This document shows, in pieces, positions 39,864 to 52,269 of a DNA stretch of 64,000 bases. The DNA is taken from assembly GCA_963969345.1 (NCBI GenBank), contig OZ017770.1, positions 1,869,246 to 1,933,245 of the forward strand, written 5' to 3'. Position 1 is the first letter of the stretch; the number at the start of each line of letters is the position of its first letter. Below the pieces are notes generated by a model, which did no database searches, was not told the DNA's origin, and was given only the letters and a program-made list of their open reading frames with translations. A program made the position numbers and the translations under genes. This DNA is from Turbatrix aceti. Its lineage: Eukaryota; Nematoda; Chromadorea; Rhabditida; Panagrolaimidae.

Positions 39864-39973
39864 TTATGCATTGGTTATGAGACCGAAGATAAGACCGATT
39901 CTTTATTGTATGTATTGTTCATAAGACTGGTGACAAAAACATTGCTTCAAGAATGTACATATAAAGATTTGCT

Positions 39974-40600
39974 TCAATTTTGATTACCGGTCGATGGAGT
40001 TGAGGGGGCTTCGGATTCGGGAGAGTGTTTGGAAGCCGATACATCAGCAGTACGTTCTGTTACGGTAACAGAAACTGGAGTGGACTCAAAGATCTCTTTG
40101 ATCGATGGAGTAGAAGACTTAACGGCCGTCGGAACGTCACGCTGCTTCATAGGAGATCTTAAAGCTCCCCAAGAAAAGGGATTGGCAAGCCAGCTACTGC
40201 CCGGCAGAGCACTGAACATGTTAAAAGGGTCCAATGTGTTTACACTCAGTTCGCAGTGAGCTCCGCTAAATCCAGGATTGCAGATACAGATTGGCGACAG
40301 GGCATTGCCCAAGCAGACTCCTCTTCCCATGCAGTTGAGAAGGTTGTTGCACGGAAGTATCTCACATCGCGAGCCACTGTATCCCAGGTCGCAGATGCAG
40401 ATGGGAGCCAATGACGTGCCAATGCAGGTACCACGCAGGCTGCAGTCGAGGCGAGAGCAAGGCTAGGCAAAGCATACTATTAGCAAGTTTATTGAAAACA
40501 CCGTGACCTTTTCAAAACACCTGCTTACCAGTTGAGCCGAAGCACTGCTGACAACAACAACAAACGTCACTGCTAGCCACATTGCGGCCGTCTTTGCCAT
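39974..40600 (-). CDS. small secreted protein with two EGF-like modules
   Basis: Exons 40600-40529 and 40462-39974; 186 aa. Residues 1-23 form a signal peptide (WLAVTFVVVVSSASA). Two consecutive EGF-like modules follow, each with six cysteines: CSRLDC..C..CICDLGYSGSRC and CNNLLNC..C..CICNPGFSGAHC. The remaining roughly 90 residues are Ser/Thr/Pro-rich without cysteines. No transmembrane segment is seen, so it is probably released. It is tail-to-tail with the GPCR gene, with 110 bp between stops. Function unknown; the fold suggests extracellular matrix or ligand roles. Confidence 0.8.
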
Positions 40601-41032
40601 TTGAGTAAAAATGACTTGACTACAGTGAGAATCAAATTCACGTTATATACTCTCCCGCATACAGATCGGGCCTTACGCCTGATCACACATACACCTTCTG
40701 ACCCTCAGATGACCAAACAAAATTCGTAATGCTGAGTCCGTCATTTTGTTGATACAAAATTTATTTATACTTATCGGTAAATTTATTACTTTTTTAAAAC
40801 ACTTTATGCGATGAATAATGCACTCATGAAGTTAATGCCACTGGTTGTTAGGCAGTCGATCATATCGAGGATCAGGGTGTTGATCTGAAGGATTCATTGA
40901 TTCTAAAACAATGCGTTTTGCATACAGAAAGAGCACAAAAACACCGCAAACCACCACACAAAGAAAGAAAAGTCAGCACAACAAACGGAAAAAAGGAAAA
41001 TTTATTTATACCGCCAGGATAGTGCACAAAGT

Positions 41033-43851
41033 TCAACGAATATGAGCAACTTGATAACTTCCAACAACTTCCGTCGTTGCGTATTGAATCACAACCGGAC
41101 GACCTGTTAGAGTGCAAAGGAAAGATAAAAAAGATGAAAAACAGAAGGTGCAAATAAAATCCAAATAAATACCCACCAACAGAACGTATTTCGTATTGCT
41201 GTACGGTGCCGTAGCTTTCGACTGTTGGTTGCGAGGGAAGAGAACGATACCTGCTTGGCTGTGGGGTCGACGTTGTCGGCGAAGACGCTACACCAGAACC
41301 AGCGAGAGTCTGGCCGCGCTGGGAGAATTTGCTGTTGGGCTGTCGGTGGAGCGGTTCTGTAGTAAACGCCTGATGCGGCGTCGGCGCCGTCGACGCTCTA
41401 TGCATACCACCCGCCTGCAACGGTCACGAAGAGCTTGCATCCACTGGGCCACGAAGCGGGTAAATTTAAGATGCATGCCGACCTGTGATTTGGCTGGTCT
41501 AAAGGAGCATAGCTGTGGTTCCGCTACTTCTGCTTCCTCCTGTATGTCTTGCGAAAAGACAACCGGATTGCCTCCGCTTGGCTTGTAGCCATTCTTAGAC
41601 ATCCATGTTGACATTTGCCATGGAATGTTGCCGAGTCCGCGTTCGACGAGTGCATTTTTTACATCCGACAGTGATGACTCCGTTTCTCTGCACTTTTGAA
41701 GACTGACAAACTAAAGTGCATCCAAGAATATCGAATTGTTCAAATTCTTTAACCAAACCTGAATGCAATCGCGTTCCGGTTTTCGGCCGTGAAAGTTCAG
41801 TCGCGTACCAGCCGTACCAAGTCTAGTAAGCTCGGTGAAGTCATTTCCACCGATGCCGACAAAAACAATGGAAATCGGAGCCCGTGAAGCAAAGATGATG
41901 GCTTGAATTGCTTCTTTCAAATCGTCAAAGACGCCTCGGGTTACGATGACCAAAACGAAGTATGATGGTCGCATTGTTTGGTTACGGTTAAGAGCGTTTT
42001 GTGCCATTCTGAAAAGTAGAGGTGTTTGTTACGTCCCTCAACCAGTAGGGAATAGTTTACTTTGAAACATAATAGATCACGTGTGAGTAGTGAGCCACAT
42101 TGATGGGTTGCACTTTTGTGAAGGACGTCTTGAAAGCTTGCATAATTCCATCAACGCCTCTGACGTATGGATCGGTTTCAAAATTCTAAAACCCCATAAC
42201 TTTTGCTTATATTTTAATGTTGCTAAATATTGTTTACCAAGCAAAACTCTTGGGACTCGCGATACAAAGGCGGAATTTTAGCGCCAAAGCCAAACGCCGC
42301 ATAAGAGCTGGATCTAAAAGTTGTATCCATTTATCAACGTCAAAATTTCTTGCAACAAATAAAAAGTGTTTTAACTCACGCTGAAAATTCTCTGAATGGC
42401 TCAGCGACTGTTTTGACCGCAAGTTCGACATCGTCCAGGTACTGACGGATAAACGATTCATCGATGAATTGATCCGGTCGTGAAAAATCTATTGCAACAG
42501 CAAACGTTAGCGTTGAACTGAAAAATTATGCAGGAGTGAACGAAAAAAATTAGGGCACGCAGTGAGGATGAGATGGTTGTCCTCCTACCCGGTTGATACG
42601 TAATCAAGGAAGGACGAGAGGATGACTTCGTTGTATCGAAGCAATTCAACCGTTCCGCATTGACGCGTTTGACCTTTGGAGTTTTCGTATGTTAACTAAA
42701 TTTTTATGATGTCGTTTTTTAGTGATTTATGAAGGAGTCATACCGTGTAAGTATTTGAAAGGCCTTCGGGATCAGGACCGAGTTTCAATCGTAGATACGT
42801 AGTTTTAAGGCACCCGATATAGCCTTTTGTGGTCTTTGCGTCCCGATAGTAAAACATAACTTCCACATTATCTTCTAGAATGTCCGTGGATTGGATAGAA
42901 AACGATCGAAATACCATGCGAGGTGTCAGCTTCGTGACTTCGCTGCGATAAAGCAAAGGCGCCGGCGCATCACGCATTTCCGGTTGCTTTTGTACTTCAA
43001 AAAATACCTAAAATTGACTTTTTACCCCATTCCTTGCATTTTAAATCGATAATTATTTATACCATGGATCCGGCCATGACATTCTTTTTTGCAATGTTTT
43101 TGGCCACAAATTGCAGTAGTATTGAGTGAGGCTTAGGTCGAATGCTGCATGAAACCTGAACATTGGCAACGACCTCACCTGTGTCGTCATTTCTGAAAAG
43201 AGGAACGCGTATATTATTTCAATGTTTGTCGTGCAATTTTTATGGTATTACATAATTTTGTGTAGAATAGTGGATTTGTCGGATACAATGACTTCGGAAA
43301 GGCTGAAGACTGTGTATCCCAGGCTTGCTGCGTTGTTGTCTGTCCAATCGCATCTAAAATTAATTACATGTCATCTCAGTGTTATGTAGTGGTTATTACA
43401 TGTCCAATTTGATGTACTGCGCTCTTTCAAATTGAAATTCCATAGCAAAAACGTTTGGTAAATCTATGTTTACGGATTTCTCGATGACATCGGATGCTGT
43501 TGACTGAAAGTAGCTTTCTCTTGCATTCCTTTCTAAAATATTTTTCGCATACTTACCACTTTCCACGGACCAAGATTGCTATCTTCAGATTCCGAAAATA
43601 TGCATGTAATAGCCTTGGCCGAGGTCGGGGCACTTCGAAAGTTACGAATTTTCACACTGATATCTACGATTTCCTTGACATTCTGCCGCTTTGCGTCACC
43701 ACCATCTACTGATCTAAAAGATTATCGTAATGAAAATCTAAATAGTCCAAAAAAAAGTTGACACTCACTTCTTGACGCGTGGAGGCAACAATGGTGGTGC
43801 TTTTGTCGCTCGACGCATCTCAAGAATGTTTCGAATCCTTGCCATATTCAT
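41033..43851 (-). CDS. copine (calcium-dependent phospholipid-binding protein)
   Basis: Fourteen exons: 43851-43769, 43713-43557, 43503-43400, 43353-43252, 43192-43063, 43007-42744, 42695-42589, 42517-42380, 42313-42238, 42185-42061, 42008-41759, 41710-41483, 41414-41177, 41103-41033; 690 aa, all phases consistent. Two C2 domains occupy about residues 35-310. The copine/vWA domain (about 360-590) is marked by TLTFAVAIDFSRPDQF, SSYAAFGFGAKIPPLYRES, PSYFVLVIVTRGVFDD and SIVFVGIGGNDFTEL. The Ser/Thr/Pro-rich tail is longer than usual, since most copines are about 550-600 aa. Copines bind acidic membranes when calcium rises and recruit partners; nematode members act in receptor trafficking and muscle attachment. 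The metal-site motif DFSRP departs from the common DFTxSN form, so MIDAS metal binding may be altered. Confidence 0.9.
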
Positions 43852-46660
43852 GATTGCGAGTTTCTTTTTTTGATTGAAGCGCGTTGAAAAGCTGAAAATA
43901 ATATTGTCACTCATATAAAGTTATTTTTGTTGTTCAAAAATCTCAAACGCTTATAAATACAAATTTTTAATGCATTATTGTGTTTTTTTCTCAAACACGA
44001 AAAAAAATGTTTCCGGTGATTTGGACACGGTAAGGAAGTCATAAAATCCAGGGTAATGGGAAGCATTAGATGAAGGGGCTCAATAAGTTGTTACCGGCTA
44101 CCATGACAAATTCAAAGCTCTCACCACTTGTTTAAAAAAATGAGAGTCGTGGACTAGAAAAAAAGATAAAACTTGTAAAATAGTAAGCTGAGAAGCTGTT
44201 GGTGCTTTTTGGCAATGGCAAGCTTTTTGTTGACTGGGGCCCTACCGAGGTGGGAGTACGAAGAGGGGGGCGGTCACCGTCGTGATGCCTATTTGGTGGC
44301 CCCTTACTTAGTCTACAGGGAATAGGGACGACAAGAAGCGTGAATATACCAAGAGGGCTTAGACCAGAGGGCTGCGGGGGCTGTCTATGGATACATATGA
44401 GACATCACGGATTTTTTGCCCTCAAAATAGGGTAAAAGAGTCGGCCTTCATTTGTCTGCTGTTTTTTTGTCCGACAACATTGTTTTATCATGGAAACAAG
44501 AGTTTACATTTTTTTGCTGACAATGTCAATATTCCTTCATTCCTAACTTTTTTTGTCAACAGCTTTTTAGAACTTAAATATAGGAAATCAAAAGTTGCAA
44601 AGACAAGAAAATGAGAGCCATTGGGAAGACTGACAGAAAAAATTTCAAGAATTCATGTAACTTTTTTTAAGATTTGTTTCCAGGCAGGAAAAAACACAGT
44701 CCATACATGCAATATATGCCGCTTTTTGTTTATCAGGGGAGTCATATGAATTACGACTACCACTCTGTCAGCGGCGTACCTTATACATGTCTGATACAAA
44801 TTTAAAATGCAAAAAATAGAAATAACAAGAATGATTGCTATCCGAAGGCCGTCGTGAGCTGTGAGGTCGCCGTTCTTCTCACGGAGTCGACTGTGTCGGC
44901 AAGCTTGCCATAAGTAGAGATGACGAGGTCTGTAACTTAGAGCAGCTTGCTTTCGGTTTTTCTGACGAAGAAAAAGGGGAGGCAAAAGTCATGGATCAAA
45001 CTAGGTTCCGTCATTGTTGCAAAATGCCTTTTCTAATCATATATGCATTTGTTTGAAGCTGGCAACAAAATGCTCAATCGTGTATCCAATTTGTATTATG
45101 TAAAAAAAATAGTTTAATTTAGGGCAAAAAAATTGTGGTTGCAAAAAAGCGAAGAAAAATAACATGCAAATATTAAATGTCCGACAAATTAATAGCAATT
45201 GTAGCCTGTGTTTTGGAGGTATTCGTAAACTAATCGTATATGGATGTGTCTGTTTATCCGCTTGATGGAATACGTATGATTTCCACTTGAAGAGCATCCC
45301 CAAAAAGTCGTCGGAATGCAACTGTGTCATTGCTATACTTTTAAACAACAATTGCTCAACTGCGGATTGTGTTCACCACAATACCACAATACCTACCCGT
45401 CAAACATGATCCGCCTTAGGGCATCACTATTTCTTCCTTCACTTTCAATATTTGACGTCAAGCGATCCTCGCAAAAATTCAGGATACTGCCGGTGTATGC
45501 GCTGCGCGTGTCGTCGCATTGTCGACAGGTAGATTTTATCGTGTTCATGGTGTAAAAAATAGGGGATATAGAATTTTTTTTCATTCGCATTGTTTGTTCA
45601 ATTACGGTTTTTTTTACAGAGCAGGAAGCATGTTACTGACTCGTTGAAAGCCACACGATCGAAACAAAGCCTGTTCAAAATCAAATCCCCCCTCCCCTGT
45701 GACGTTATCATGCGTGAACTTGCTTCCTTATCCCATAGCCCTAAATGAACAATAATCTGGTTTTGAAACAAGTTATTTATCGTCAGATTTACTTTTGTAT
45801 GACCAAAAAAATCCTGCGTCACTCAATTTGGCGTATTTTGTGGGATTGTGAATGTTGTCTTCCTCTTAGTCCTTTCAGGGACCCTCTTGTACCATTCTAG
45901 CTGGTTTTTGAACCAAATAAGACAAAAGACAGTCATTTACTCTGATGTTATCCTCTTTTGGAGTCTTCACTTGATTTTTTTAACTCCTTTAAACAATTCA
46001 CGCCGCGGGTGCGATCCACCATTCAACTTTCTCTCTTCTCCCCCTCCATGTTGAATCAAAATCCCAAAAATGAGCGGACACTGCCAGACGCCTTTTCTCG
46101 TTTTCATCGTTAAAAACGACACACCAATCCACCGCATTCAGAACCGGTGGTGGTGGCAGTAGTCAGATGAGTAGTGCTCTGCGCGTAAGCGTAAATCTGC
46201 CACCACCGCCGGCCGCTCTGCAACAATCGCCGGCCTGCCTTACGAATATGCAGACAACAAGTCGGCAGAACGTTTTCTTTTTCTTTTCTCTATTATACTC
46301 TCTCAGCTGACATGAGATCGATGGAGAGGAAGATACAAAAAACTTAGCTTCGGCATTCCCATTGATGCGATCAATTCTATAACCCCTATTTTTTTTTTTA
46401 TAAATTTTGTTTTTTTTTTCACGCCTGAAACAAACTCGGTTATTCAAGTTGTTTTTTAACACCTTGTTTTTTACGCGATGTTGAAGAAAACTCATTAAAT
46501 ATGAATACATTTTTGCAATTATTATTTTCGATTATTTTCAGCTAGAAAACAAAAAATATGGGTAGCATCCGAGTTCTGCGCTACTAATAGGTGACCATTG
46601 ATTGTGCCGTTCGTTGCCCACTCGCCTCCCACTCCCCTCTATACCGCTTCTTCCCGCCAA
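43852..46660. other. intergenic, nothing recognised
   Basis: About 2.8 kb with no splice-consistent coding chain. It includes the 5' flanks of the divergent copine and membrane-protein genes. A GC-richer block at 44225-44380 has no identifiable RNA fold or ORF. Confidence 0.4.
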
Positions 46661-47366
46661 ATGACCACCGCTTCCTTGGCTCAACAGTGCAGCGCGATGA
46701 CGGCTCTACCCAGCACAAGCAGTGAGTTCCCGGTGAAATCTATGGCCACCGACGATTCCAAGCTCCCACCCTACGCCGGAGGAGACGGTGCATCGGATGC
46801 ACCTTTTACGACCTGGTCACTTTGCCCTATGGGGACGGGTCAGGTAATTAGCATAATTTCTTTTGTCGTATGTTACGCCGTTTTCTTCCTATATGCAGCA
46901 CAGCATTCGACAAGTCTTCTGATCGTTTTGACAGCGTGAGTTTTTTTGTTGGAAATGAAATGTATGCGTTGTTGCAACTTTGCTTTTGTGCTGGCTCAAT
47001 CAGGCGTATATTATTTCCGCGGGCAAGAGGTAGCTATTTCTCCTTTTGTCTGTTCCTTGTCCTTTTATTCGAAGACGCACAAAGTGCATCTCTTTCGATT
47101 CATTTACCTTTTTTTCGCAACCATTTAAACGTCTAGGGAATGTCGAAAAAAATGACTACTTCCTTTTATTTATTTTCAGGGTAATAGCAGTGTGGATCGT
47201 TGGTCTCTATACGACGGGTATGCTTTGCGTCCTATACATGATGCTGCGCGAGTATCCAGAAACGTGGGTCGAAAACGCAACTCCTTGCATGGAATTTCAC
47301 AGATTGAATGGCAGAATCTCACTCAATGTCCCCTCTAACGTCGAAGTTATGGAAATGAAATTTTGA
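46661..47366 (+). CDS. small membrane protein of unknown function
   Basis: Exons 46661-46935 and 47180-47366; 153 aa. About 60 Ser/Thr/Ala-rich residues are followed by hydrophobic segments (VISIISFVVCYAVFFLYAA, then SLLIVLTAVIAVWIVGLY continuing into TGMLCVLYMML), giving two or three membrane spans, and a short polar C-terminus. The intron is phase-consistent (GT..CAG) and interrupts the second hydrophobic segment. I do not recognise a family. The start is the first ATG in a frame open further upstream, and a TTTTCAG acceptor at about 46535-46541 could mark a 5'UTR exon. Confidence 0.55.
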
Positions 47367-47678
47367 TTTTATTTTATTACAAAAGAAGAAAGAGAATTAG
47401 TAATATTGAAATGTTTTTGAATACTGTTGTAAAGCCATGAAGTCGCTGCTACCAAGAGTGTTGTGACAATAACATGTTTTGTAGACGTCCTTGTCGTCCA
47501 AACGTGTTTGGTAAAAGACGGGAACACAGATGGGCAACAATAAATAAATAATTAAATTAAAAAAGGTGTTTTAACAATAATGATTTCAAATCAGTTGAAA
47601 CTGCTCATAGGTGTGGCCTAAGGCGTCGCGACGGGAATGCTAGATAAAGGCAAGGCTGTGGTCGTGACTGTGCTGAAA

Positions 47679-49123
47679 TTAGGCACGAGGATTCTGCGTC
47701 ATAAGCTTGATGTCGGATTCTACCATTTCTTTAACCAATTCCTACAAATGTAATTTTGTGTTATACGCAAGCAAAAAAATGATGAGTGACCCACATGGAT
47801 AGTGGTTTGGGGGATCCAGCCGAGTTTGTTGCGCGCCTTGGTTGCATCACCGATAAGCTGTTCAACTTCCGTCGGACGATAATACTTGGGATTTACACGG
47901 ACACGCACGATGTCAGTGCCTTTTTCAGTACCGATTTCATTGACGCCTTCGCCACTCCATCTGAAACCAGCAAATGGTACGGGTTTTCGATGAAAAAAGA
48001 TTTGACGTACACAATATCCTTGCCGATTTCTTTAAAAGCAAGCTCAACAAAGAGACGGACAGTATAAAATTGCCCTGTGGCAATGACAAAGTCGTCAGCA
48101 GAGTCCTGCTGAAGGATACGCCACATGGCCTGTAATTAATTATCCAGAAATGAACCAAATCTATCTCAATTTGTGTTTCAGCAGACTCACGTCAACGTAT
48201 TCACGGGCATGACCCCAATCGCGTTTAGCGTTGATGTTTCCGAGCTCGAGGACCTCCTGCTGGTTGAGGGAAATCTTGGCAACCGCGCGGGTGATTTTGC
48301 GCGTAACAAAGGTTTCACCTAAAATCGGAAAATGGAGCGAATATTTTCGTTTGAATTTTTAAGAATAGTTTGATTCCCCTCAATCCTACTTACCGCGACG
48401 GGGGCTTTCGTGGTTGAAGAGAATCCCGTTGCAGCAGAACATTTTGTAGGCCTCGCGATAGTTGACAACGATCCAGTAGGCGTAAAGCTTGGCCACTGCG
48501 TAGGGCGAGCGGGGATAGAAGGGAGTCGTTTCCTTCTGTGGAATTTCCTGGACCTTGCCGTAAAGTTCAGACGTTGAAGCCTGGTAGAAGCGGATTTTTT
48601 CTGCAAGTCCACAGGCATGGATTGCATCGAGGAGACGCAGCGTGCCGACGGCGTCCACTTCAGCGGTGTACTCCGGAAGATCAAAGGAGACCTTGACATG
48701 GCTCTGAGCCGCTAGATGATACACCTCGGTTGGTTGAATCGTGCGAATAAGCTTGATTAGGCACGAGGAGTCAGTCATGTCACCATAGTGGAGGTTGAAG
48801 GTCGCATCGGCATGATGCGTAATCGGATTGGCGTAAAGGTGTTCGATGCGTGCGGTATTAAAAGACGACGAACGGCGAATGACGCCGTGCACCTTGTATC
48901 CTTTTTTGAGCAACAATTCAGCGAGGTAGGATCCGTCCTGACAATTTTTACGATGCGAAACCAATCGGGGAAACGAAAAACAAACCTGTCCCGAAATGCC
49001 GGTGATAAGAGCGACTTTTCTAGCACGGAACGCGGCCAGGTCATCGGCATCGGACGAAATCGTTGTCATGCTGGCTTCAATGCAAGACTCGAATTGCTGT
49101 AACACTCCATTGTTATCTGACAT
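47679..49123 (-). CDS. gmd: GDP-mannose 4,6-dehydratase
   Basis: Exons 49123-48986, 48937-48394, 48318-48191, 48129-48011, 47960-47795, 47741-47679; 385 aa, close to the 370-aa family norm. Extended SDR signatures: NAD-binding [14 protein letters not shown], substrate region [15 protein letters not shown], and YxxxK in [12 protein letters not shown]; the C-terminal part has [16 protein letters not shown]. It converts GDP-mannose to GDP-4-keto-6-deoxymannose, the first step to GDP-fucose in the cytosol (C. elegans bre-1/gmd-2 family; I cannot tell which). The first roughly 30 residues are a non-conserved leader. A nucleotide-sugar transporter lies 554 bp upstream on the same strand. Confidence 0.95.
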
Positions 49124-49676
49124 GTTAGAGCGAGGGCAGTTGAAAACTTTTAAAAGATAGATGAAAGAAGTGCACCTAATTTCTACAAAAGGTTAAGTAA
49201 ATCTTACGTCTGCGGCATGATTGCATGTGATCTGAGCCATTGTAAAAACAACTACAAGAATAAAACACAAACAACGAGATTACACGACTTTACAAAAGAG
49301 CGTAACCGTCACAGTTGGCAAGGAGACTATACATCGGAGACAGTTAGCAAGGCTTATATGCACACGTTGAGCGCCACGTTGATATTGCGGACATACAAAA
49401 ATGTTATCGTCGGAAAGGGGCCTATTGAAAATATATCAAGAATAAAAAATATTGCTGTGTAATGACAGTCGACAGACCCAGAAAGGTGGAAAGCAAACAC
49501 TCAATAATGAACAACAAACAGCTACCTAGGCATTAATCAGAGATATAGATAATAGTAGAAAAAGATTTTTTGTGATAAAACCTAACCAAATATTGTTTTA
49601 GTATACTGATATACTTTTCAGTGAGTTTTTAACACATGTCAAAGAGTTACGAGGGTTTATTTCTATAATTACACGT

Positions 49677-51013
49677 TTATTGATACTTTTTAGTTCCTTT
49701 ATAACGTTTCAAACAATCGAATAAAAAGCGATGGGAGTCGTAAAACATACAGGAGCCAACAATCACAAGCAGGGAACCGATGATGTTACCGGGACCAAAT
49801 TCATTGCCAAAGAGAAGCGCGGATAAAAATAAATTGAGAAATTTACGTATTGCAAGAATCATGTTTACACTAAGCACAGATGTCACCGACGTGAGTTTGT
49901 ACACGCATCGAATGCACAGCGTTCTGAAACAGAAATTTAATCACAAAGAGGGATCAAACAAAATGGGAGAACGGGACACTCACTGAAAAGCAATGCATGC
50001 AGTGAGTACAAGCCATGAAGAAGGCAGCCCCAGCGACTGATTCATCAGGGAGATGGGTGGAAACTGATTGAACGATGCTATTGTTTTTACTGTGCTCGGC
50101 CAGACAATGAAAATATACGGAATGATAAATAAATTCTAAAAAAAACATAATGTTTTGTAAACTTTTGTATGCGAACGTTTACTGACCACATGAAACATCA
50201 TTTCATCCGAATGCTTTCCATATCGTGTGAACACGATCTCCTGACGTATTCCCATGTAGGCCGACATCAGTATGCATGCTGACAGCGCTAGGATACCTGA
50301 AACAGCATTATAAAAACACAACTCGTTAGTACTATAAAACCAACCACTCGTAAACCTCGACCACGGAAATATATCAACCCATAACCAGTCCACTCGGATT
50401 TCCTTCGGATGCTGATACCCGACATTTGAATACGTGAAGATGACGAGTCCTGTGGTGACTAGAAAAGCAGAAAGTATCTGGGTAACGGTGTAGACACGTC
50501 GTTGAAGAATTGAGGACAACAAGACAGTTGCCAAGAGTGTACCCTGCAAATTGAAAACACTATGTGACCGAAAAAGGAAATAAAATTTTGAATTACCGAT
50601 CGAAAAATTATGTACAACGGAAACGGCAAATCGAAGTAGACAGCCTGATTATTCAGAACATTTGTCACCAGGAAAATAAGAGCAATGACTGCGTATTCAC
50701 TGCAATGATATTTTTATTGTTCTTTTGTTGCATGCAAAAGCAAAAAATTGCACCTCAAAGGTATTCGACGTTGCTTAACGACCTGTGGGTTTGAAAGCGC
50801 GATGTAAACAGCACCAAAGACAAATGTTCCAATGGTGAGCAAGTCCATAGGATTGCCCTTCACTTGCCATCTAAAATCGCCACAAGATGGTAAGGCATAT
50901 GTATGCAGTATATCGAGTGCAGTGGATACAAAAACTCACTTGGACATGTGTTCAGTTAGCAGCACCGATGTTCCACATCCTCCCCACACACCGAGTGTAC
51001 AAATAGCCGCCAT
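49677..51013 (-). CDS. nucleotide-sugar transporter, SLC35B4 type
   Basis: Exons 51013-50940, 50870-50754, 50699-50597, 50543-50345, 50296-50187, 50135-49984, 49923-49677; 333 aa. The protein is almost entirely hydrophobic, with about ten spans. It aligns with SLC35B4 over its length: NNQAVYFDLPFPLYIIFRS, ILMSAYMGIRQEIVFTRYGK, SVTSVLSVNMILAIRKFLNL. SLC35B4 proteins carry UDP-N-acetylglucosamine and UDP-xylose into Golgi or ER; substrate here is inferred from family only. The donor of exon 4 (AGTG|GTTGGT) is weak but is the only phase-correct choice joining to GILALSACILMS. Confidence 0.85.
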
Positions 51014-52053
51014 CGTAGATTGTAGCTTTACGATAGGACATACAAAAGCTAGTTCAATTACTTGGCATTGGGGTAAACAAGAATACAACGGGTAGATGTG
51101 TATGTCAGGATGAGACGCTATCTCATACAGCAGCGCCAAATGCAGGCGGTCTGAAAGCTAAATTACACCCGGCTCTGCGAGTTTGGCGTTATGTGCTAAG
51201 ACGAGCAAAGGACTTTTGTTCTTTTCGATGAACTTCTGCAGCTGTTTTGCATTTTTTAACTTACTTGGACATTTTCTTTTCCATAGAATTTCGAGGTGGA
51301 ACCCTTGAATCATACTCACGTAGTTCCACTGTCTTTGTTTTGTAAATGATCAATTGATTTTCGCACATTACACTTCCTTCGGACGCCCTGGTAATGACTG
51401 ACTGTTTACGCTTTTGACTGGTTACATTTTTTTCGTTAGTGTAAACATCTGTGAAAGAATATCGCGTATTAATTGGTTATTCGAAGATTTTTTTTACCTC
51501 TCTATTTTTCATAATAACAGGGTCTGTCAAAAATTATTGCCTTTTGCATTATCTTGTTTGCGCGTTGCCTTGAACCATAGCGAATGCTGTCAATTTTCAA
51601 CTACTCCGTGTGTGAAAAACTCGTTGAATTATCTCGGTCAATTTTTTGTCATCCTGTTACGCAGTGAAAAATCGCACATTCAATTTTTCTCTTGTTGCAC
51701 ACAGCAGCAAGAACAAAATAGCATTTTTACATCTTCGGGGTGTATGAATACTCTTCAGTTATAAATTTCTTGTCTCAAGGCGTTACGCGCTCCTTCAACT
51801 TGTGTCATGCTTGTTTGCTAACTTGTTGTTGCTACGCTACATTGGGTTACTAGAAAATGTGAATTTCTCTGCTTTTTTGTATTTTGTTTTAAAAATTAAA
51901 AGGCATCTTACACTTTCACTTGGTCCCCTTTTGTTTTTCTCTATTGCTGCAGTATCAAGTCGACTTTAAAATATTTTCTTTCCTGTGTGGACAATATCCT
52001 TTTACCGCCGTGCTTTTATTTAAATGGACATAATCCATCAGATTATTCGAAAA
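51014..52053. other. intergenic between transporter and MGAT2 region
   Basis: About 1 kb containing the divergent 5' flanks of the transporter (minus) and of the small ORF/MGAT2 (plus). No coding signal is recognised. Confidence 0.4.
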
Positions 52054-52266
52054 ATGCAATTGTTTTTTATTCTCATTTTCTTTCCTCTCTTTGTTATGCA
52101 TGCGAGGCCTTCGCTTTGTGATCGCTTCTGTCGACGGGCGAGCGAGCATTTCCCTCTCCTCTGTGCCATGGTAAATGTCGCGAGACTAATAACCTTTGTG
52201 TTCCAGGACCCATGCCATAGTGCACATTCTCTAATGCCCGAGGTCATGCAAGGTAGTCGGCGATAA
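52054..52266 (+). CDS. possible small secreted cysteine peptide or upstream ORF of MGAT2
   Basis: The ATG at 52054 opens a frame starting MQLFFILIFFPLFVMHARP, a clear signal-peptide profile. CDRFC and two further cysteines follow. With a 36-nt phase-neutral intron (52171-52206, GTAAAT..TTCCAG) the product is 58 aa; unspliced it stays open and is 70 aa. The TAA ends four bases before the MGAT2 start codon. It may be a real short secreted peptide, an upstream ORF in the MGAT2 leader, or chance; the TTCCAG may instead be a splice or trans-splice acceptor for MGAT2. Confidence 0.3.
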   Translation: MQLFFILIFFPLFVMHARPSLCDRFCRRASEHFPLLCAMVNVARLITFVFQDPCHSAHSLMPEVMQGSRR

Positions 52267-52269
52267 GAA

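Noticed and set aside
44219..44385. GC-richer block that might be a structured RNA
   Set aside because: No consistent stem pattern or known RNA motif was found by eye.
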